Origin: Pirellulaceae bacterium
Lineage (GTDB): Bacteria; Planctomycetota; Planctomycetia; Pirellulales; Pirellulaceae
Assembly (NCBI GenBank): GCA_020846515.1
Contig: JADLDX010000011.1
Span: 1 to 5,324 of the forward strand
Length of the DNA: 5,324 bases
Direction: 5' to 3'
Below are positions 2,966 to 5,324 of this stretch, piece after piece (the first letter of the stretch is position 1; every line of letters begins with the position of its first letter). A model generated the notes under the pieces. That model was not told the origin of the DNA, made no database searches, and saw nothing but the letters and a program-made list of their open reading frames with translations. A program made the position numbers and the translations under genes.

Positions 2966-5324
2966 ATGTCGATCCATCGACTGCTGGTCGCCGTGGCGGC
3001 GCTGGCTGTAAGCCTGTTGACAGGTGGCTCAAGTCAGGCGGCTGACGGGAAACGCATTGTGTTTCTAGCCGGCAAACCCAGCCATGGTTACGGATCCCAT
3101 GAACATCTGGCTGGATGCCGCATCTTGGCCGATGCGATCCAGCGCGCCGCACCAGGCGTCCGATGCGACGTCTACAGTGGCGGCTGGCCAGAGAGCGACC
3201 AACTGCTCGATGGTGCTGATACCATTGTCATGTACTGCGATGGCGGTGGCGGACATCCGGCACTGAAACATCTTCCCGCACTGGCCAAACACATGGAGCG
3301 CGGCGTGGGCTTTGTCTGCCTGCACTACGGTGTCGAGGTGCCGAAAGACAACGGAGGCCCCGAGTTTCTCGAGTGGTTAGGCGGTTACTTTGAAACCGAT
3401 TGGTCCGTCAACCCACACTGGGTCGCCAGTTATGACAAGTTTCCTGAACATGCGATTACGCGCGGCGTAAAACCATTTTCGGCCAACGATGAATGGTATT
3501 TTCATATGCGGTTTCGGCCCAACATGCAGGGCGTGACACCTATCCTATCGGCCGTGCCACCGGCCAGTACCATGTCGCGACCCAATGGGGCACATAGTGG
3601 TAACCCCGCTGTGCGCGCCGAAGTCGCCAAGGGCACGCCACAACACATGGCTTGGGCCTACGATCGCGCCAACGGAGGACGTTCCTTTGGCTTCACCGGC
3701 GGGCACTATCATTGGAACTGGGGCCGGCCAGAAGTGATCAAGGTGGTCTGCAATGCCATTTGCTGGACCGCCAAACTGGACATACCCGCTGACGGACTAC
3801 CGCTCAATCAACCAACGTTCGATACGCTCAAAGAAGGACAAGACGAATCAATCCCCGCGCGTTTTGATGCCGACAAAATCAAGCAAGATTTCAAACTGAC
3901 CAGCACGGCAATCGGCAACGCTCAAGGCAACTCCGAGGATGGACTTCGCTCCAGTAGCCAGGCCGTTGCCGGTCTAGATGTTCATCCGGAACTGACCGCC
4001 ACCTTGGCTGCCTCTGAGCCCAAGCTGATGAGCCTGACGAATCTTGACGTGGATCATCGCGGTCGCGTGTGGGTTTGCGAAGTAGTTAATTATCGTCGAC
4101 ATAACGGCCAACGCCCTGAAGGCGATCGCATCTTGATCCTCGAGGATACCGATCACGATGGAGTAATGGATAAAGAGAAGGTCTATTACCAAGGCCGCGA
4201 TATCGATTCTGCGATGGGCATCTGCGTGTTGGGTAATAAAGTGATCGTATCGTCATCACCCAATGTCTGGATCTTTACAGACAATGATGGCGACGATGTA
4301 CCCGATGACAAGCAGTTGTTCTTCTCCAAAACAGGCGATCCTCAACACGACCACTCAGCTCACTCGTTCTCGTTTGGTCCAGATGGAAAGCTGTACTGGA
4401 ACTTTGGCAATACGGGGCACAATGTGCACGACGCCAAAGGTGAAATCGTTCGCGACATGGCTGGAAACGCCGTCCAGGATCAGGGACGCCCCTACCGTCA
4501 AGGCATGCCATTTCGCTGTAACCTGGATGGTTCCCAGTTCGAAGTCTTGGGCAACAACTTTCGCAATAACTACGAAGTAGCAGTCGATTCCTACGGCGCG
4601 CTGTGGCAAAGTGACAATGATGACGATGGCAATCGCGCCACGCGGATTAACTTCGTGATGGAGTATGGCAACTATGGCTACGTCGATGAAATGACCGGCG
4701 AAGGCTGGCGCGTCGAACGCACCAATATGGAGAGCGAGATTCCTCAACAACACTGGCACTTGAATGATCCCGGTGTCGTGCCCAGCATGTTGATTACCGG
4801 TGCAGGTTCACCCACGGGGATCACGGTGTATGAAGGCGATTTATTGCCACCAGTCTTTCAAGGTCAGGTGATCCACTGTGATGCTGGTCCCAACGTTGTC
4901 CGGGCTTATCCGGCCGCGCCAGAGGGTGCGGGCTACAAAGCTGAGATCGTCAATATGCTGGTTGGGGAACGCGATCGATGGTTTCGTCCAGCCGACGTGT
5001 GCGTGGCACCGGATGGTTCCCTGTTTGTTACCGACTGGTACGACCCGGGCGTCGGTGGTCACAACATGCAAGATATGGAGCGCGGACGTCTATTCCGACT
5101 GGCTCCCCCGGGATCGAAGTATGCAGTGCCCAAGTTTGATTTCAGCTCACCGGCAGGTGCCGTCATGGCATTGTCCAATCCAGCCGGGTCGGTTCGCTAC
5201 ATGGCCTTTGATGCGATCCAAAAGTTCGGCAGCGCGGCCGTGCCTGAGCTGAAAAAAATGTCGGCCAATGCTAACCCGCGTCTACGTGCTCGAGCCATCT
5301 GGGCCATGGGCAAGTTGTCCGGAC
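2966..5324 (+). CDS. Secreted ThuA domain plus PVC-type membrane-bound dehydrogenase (beta-propeller, HEAT) protein, 3' end outside window
   Basis: The frame is open for 786 codons to the window end. A signal peptide (1-25, MSIHRLLVAVAALAVSLL..., cleaved near SQA-AD) points to export. Residues about 29-275 form a ThuA-like domain: VFLAGKPSHGYGSHEH near the start, GVGFVCLHYG at 113-122, and FTGGHYHWNWGRPE with CNAICWTAKLDIP at its end. From about 335 a PVC-type dehydrogenase domain (Piru_Ver_Nterm, TIGR02604) follows, probably a beta-propeller: SLTNLDVDHRGRVWVCEVVNY (356-376), FGPDGKLYWNFGNTG (470-484), WQSDNDDDGNR (547-557), INFVMEYGNYGY (561-572) and DRWFRPADVCVAPDGSLF (670-687). Asp-rich loops at 394-402, 439-447 and 550-555 look like calcium sites. 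Helices from about 729 resemble HEAT repeats. The family usually ends in a haem-binding CxxCH cytochrome domain, which would lie beyond the window. Substrate is unknown; a role in sugar oxidation is often assumed for ThuA-related proteins. An upstream ATG at 2960 would add two residues. Confidence 0.93.
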   Translation, partial: MSIHRLLVAVAALAVSLLTGGSSQAADGKRIVFLAGKPSHGYGSHEHLAGCRILADAIQRAAPGVRCDVYSGGWPESDQLLDGADTIVMYCDGGGGHPALKHLPALAKHMERGVGFVCLHYGVEVPKDNGGPEFLEWLGGYFETDWSVNPHWVASYDKFPEHAITRGVKPFSANDEWYFHMRFRPNMQGVTPILSAVPPASTMSRPNGAHSGNPAVRAEVAKGTPQHMAWAYDRANGGRSFGFTGGHYHWNWGRPEVIKVVCNAICWTAKLDIPADGLPLNQPTFDTLKEGQDESIPARFDADKIKQDFKLTSTAIGNAQGNSEDGLRSSSQAVAGLDVHPELTATLAASEPKLMSLTNLDVDHRGRVWVCEVVNYRRHNGQRPEGDRILILEDTDHDGVMDKEKVYYQGRDIDSAMGICVLGNKVIVSSSPNVWIFTDNDGDDVPDDKQLFFSKTGDPQHDHSAHSFSFGPDGKLYWNFGNTGHNVHDAKGEIVRDMAGNAVQDQGRPYRQGMPFRCNLDGSQFEVLGNNFRNNYEVAVDSYGALWQSDNDDDGNRATRINFVMEYGNYGYVDEMTGEGWRVERTNMESEIPQQHWHLNDPGVVPSMLITGAGSPTGITVYEGDLLPPVFQGQVIHCDAGPNVVRAYPAAPEGAGYKAEIVNMLVGERDRWFRPADVCVAPDGSLFVTDWYDPGVGGHNMQDMERGRLFRLAPPGSKYAVPKFDFSSPAGAVMALSNPAGSVRYMAFDAIQKFGSAAVPELKKMSANANPRLRARAIWAMGKLSG

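Noticed and set aside
4355..4759. 134-codon minus-strand frame opposite the large secreted protein
   Set aside because: It lies fully antisense to the conserved dehydrogenase domain and shows no family motif; it is explained by codon bias of the sense gene.
4878..5252. 124-codon plus-strand frame inside the large secreted protein
   Set aside because: The overlapping frame encodes conserved propeller motifs (DRWFRPADVCVAPDGSLF), and this one has a GTG start and no recognisable features.
2966..5324. Possible pseudogene or frameshift in the large gene
   Set aside because: Translation in one frame is continuous for 786 codons, with conserved motifs at the start, middle and end; the missing stop is due to the window edge.

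Overview
The window looks like chromosomal DNA from a planctomycete, probably of the Pirellulaceae (Rhodopirellula/Blastopirellula-like). Three things support this. There is a protein of the small family restricted to Planctomycetes and Verrucomicrobia (positions 2154-2561). There is a large secreted ThuA plus PVC-type 'membrane-bound dehydrogenase' protein (2966 to the window end). The intergenic DNA is rich in short palindromic repeats. GC content is moderate, and most genes lack a clear Shine-Dalgarno. The assignment is inferred from protein families; no search was run.

Layout, all genes on the plus strand. 1-215 is the C-terminus of ThiL (thiamine-phosphate kinase). It is followed after 13 bases by a complete tsaE (229-705), the ATPase of the tRNA t6A-modification machinery. 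706-987 is non-coding, with a pair of REP-like palindromes and a strong hairpin close to the next gene. 988-2007 encodes a PSP1/RicT-type protein with a full set of conserved cysteines. 2008-2153 holds a terminator-like hairpin and a second hairpin. 2154-2561 (TTG start) is the planctomycete/verrucomicrobial conserved protein of unknown function. Immediately after its stop codon come six copies of a palindromic element, three in each orientation, whose stems differ by compensatory changes (2562-2761). A small terminator-like palindrome (2779-2801) follows. A 47-residue single-pass membrane protein (2800-2943) then leads directly into the large secreted protein starting at 2966, which is cut by the window end.

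The first half (thiL, tsaE, psp1, conserved protein) is housekeeping: cofactor synthesis, tRNA modification and RNA-processing or regulatory functions. The last part belongs to the expanded set of exported, probably carbohydrate-related proteins of planctomycetes. The repeat array and its terminator-like palindrome separate the two. The large final gene has no stop inside the window; its frame is open for 786 codons without a frameshift. I see no RNA gene, CRISPR array, transposase gene or phage gene. No clearly new system is evident; the most interesting items are the covarying repeat array, the small membrane ORF and the ThuA-dehydrogenase fusion.
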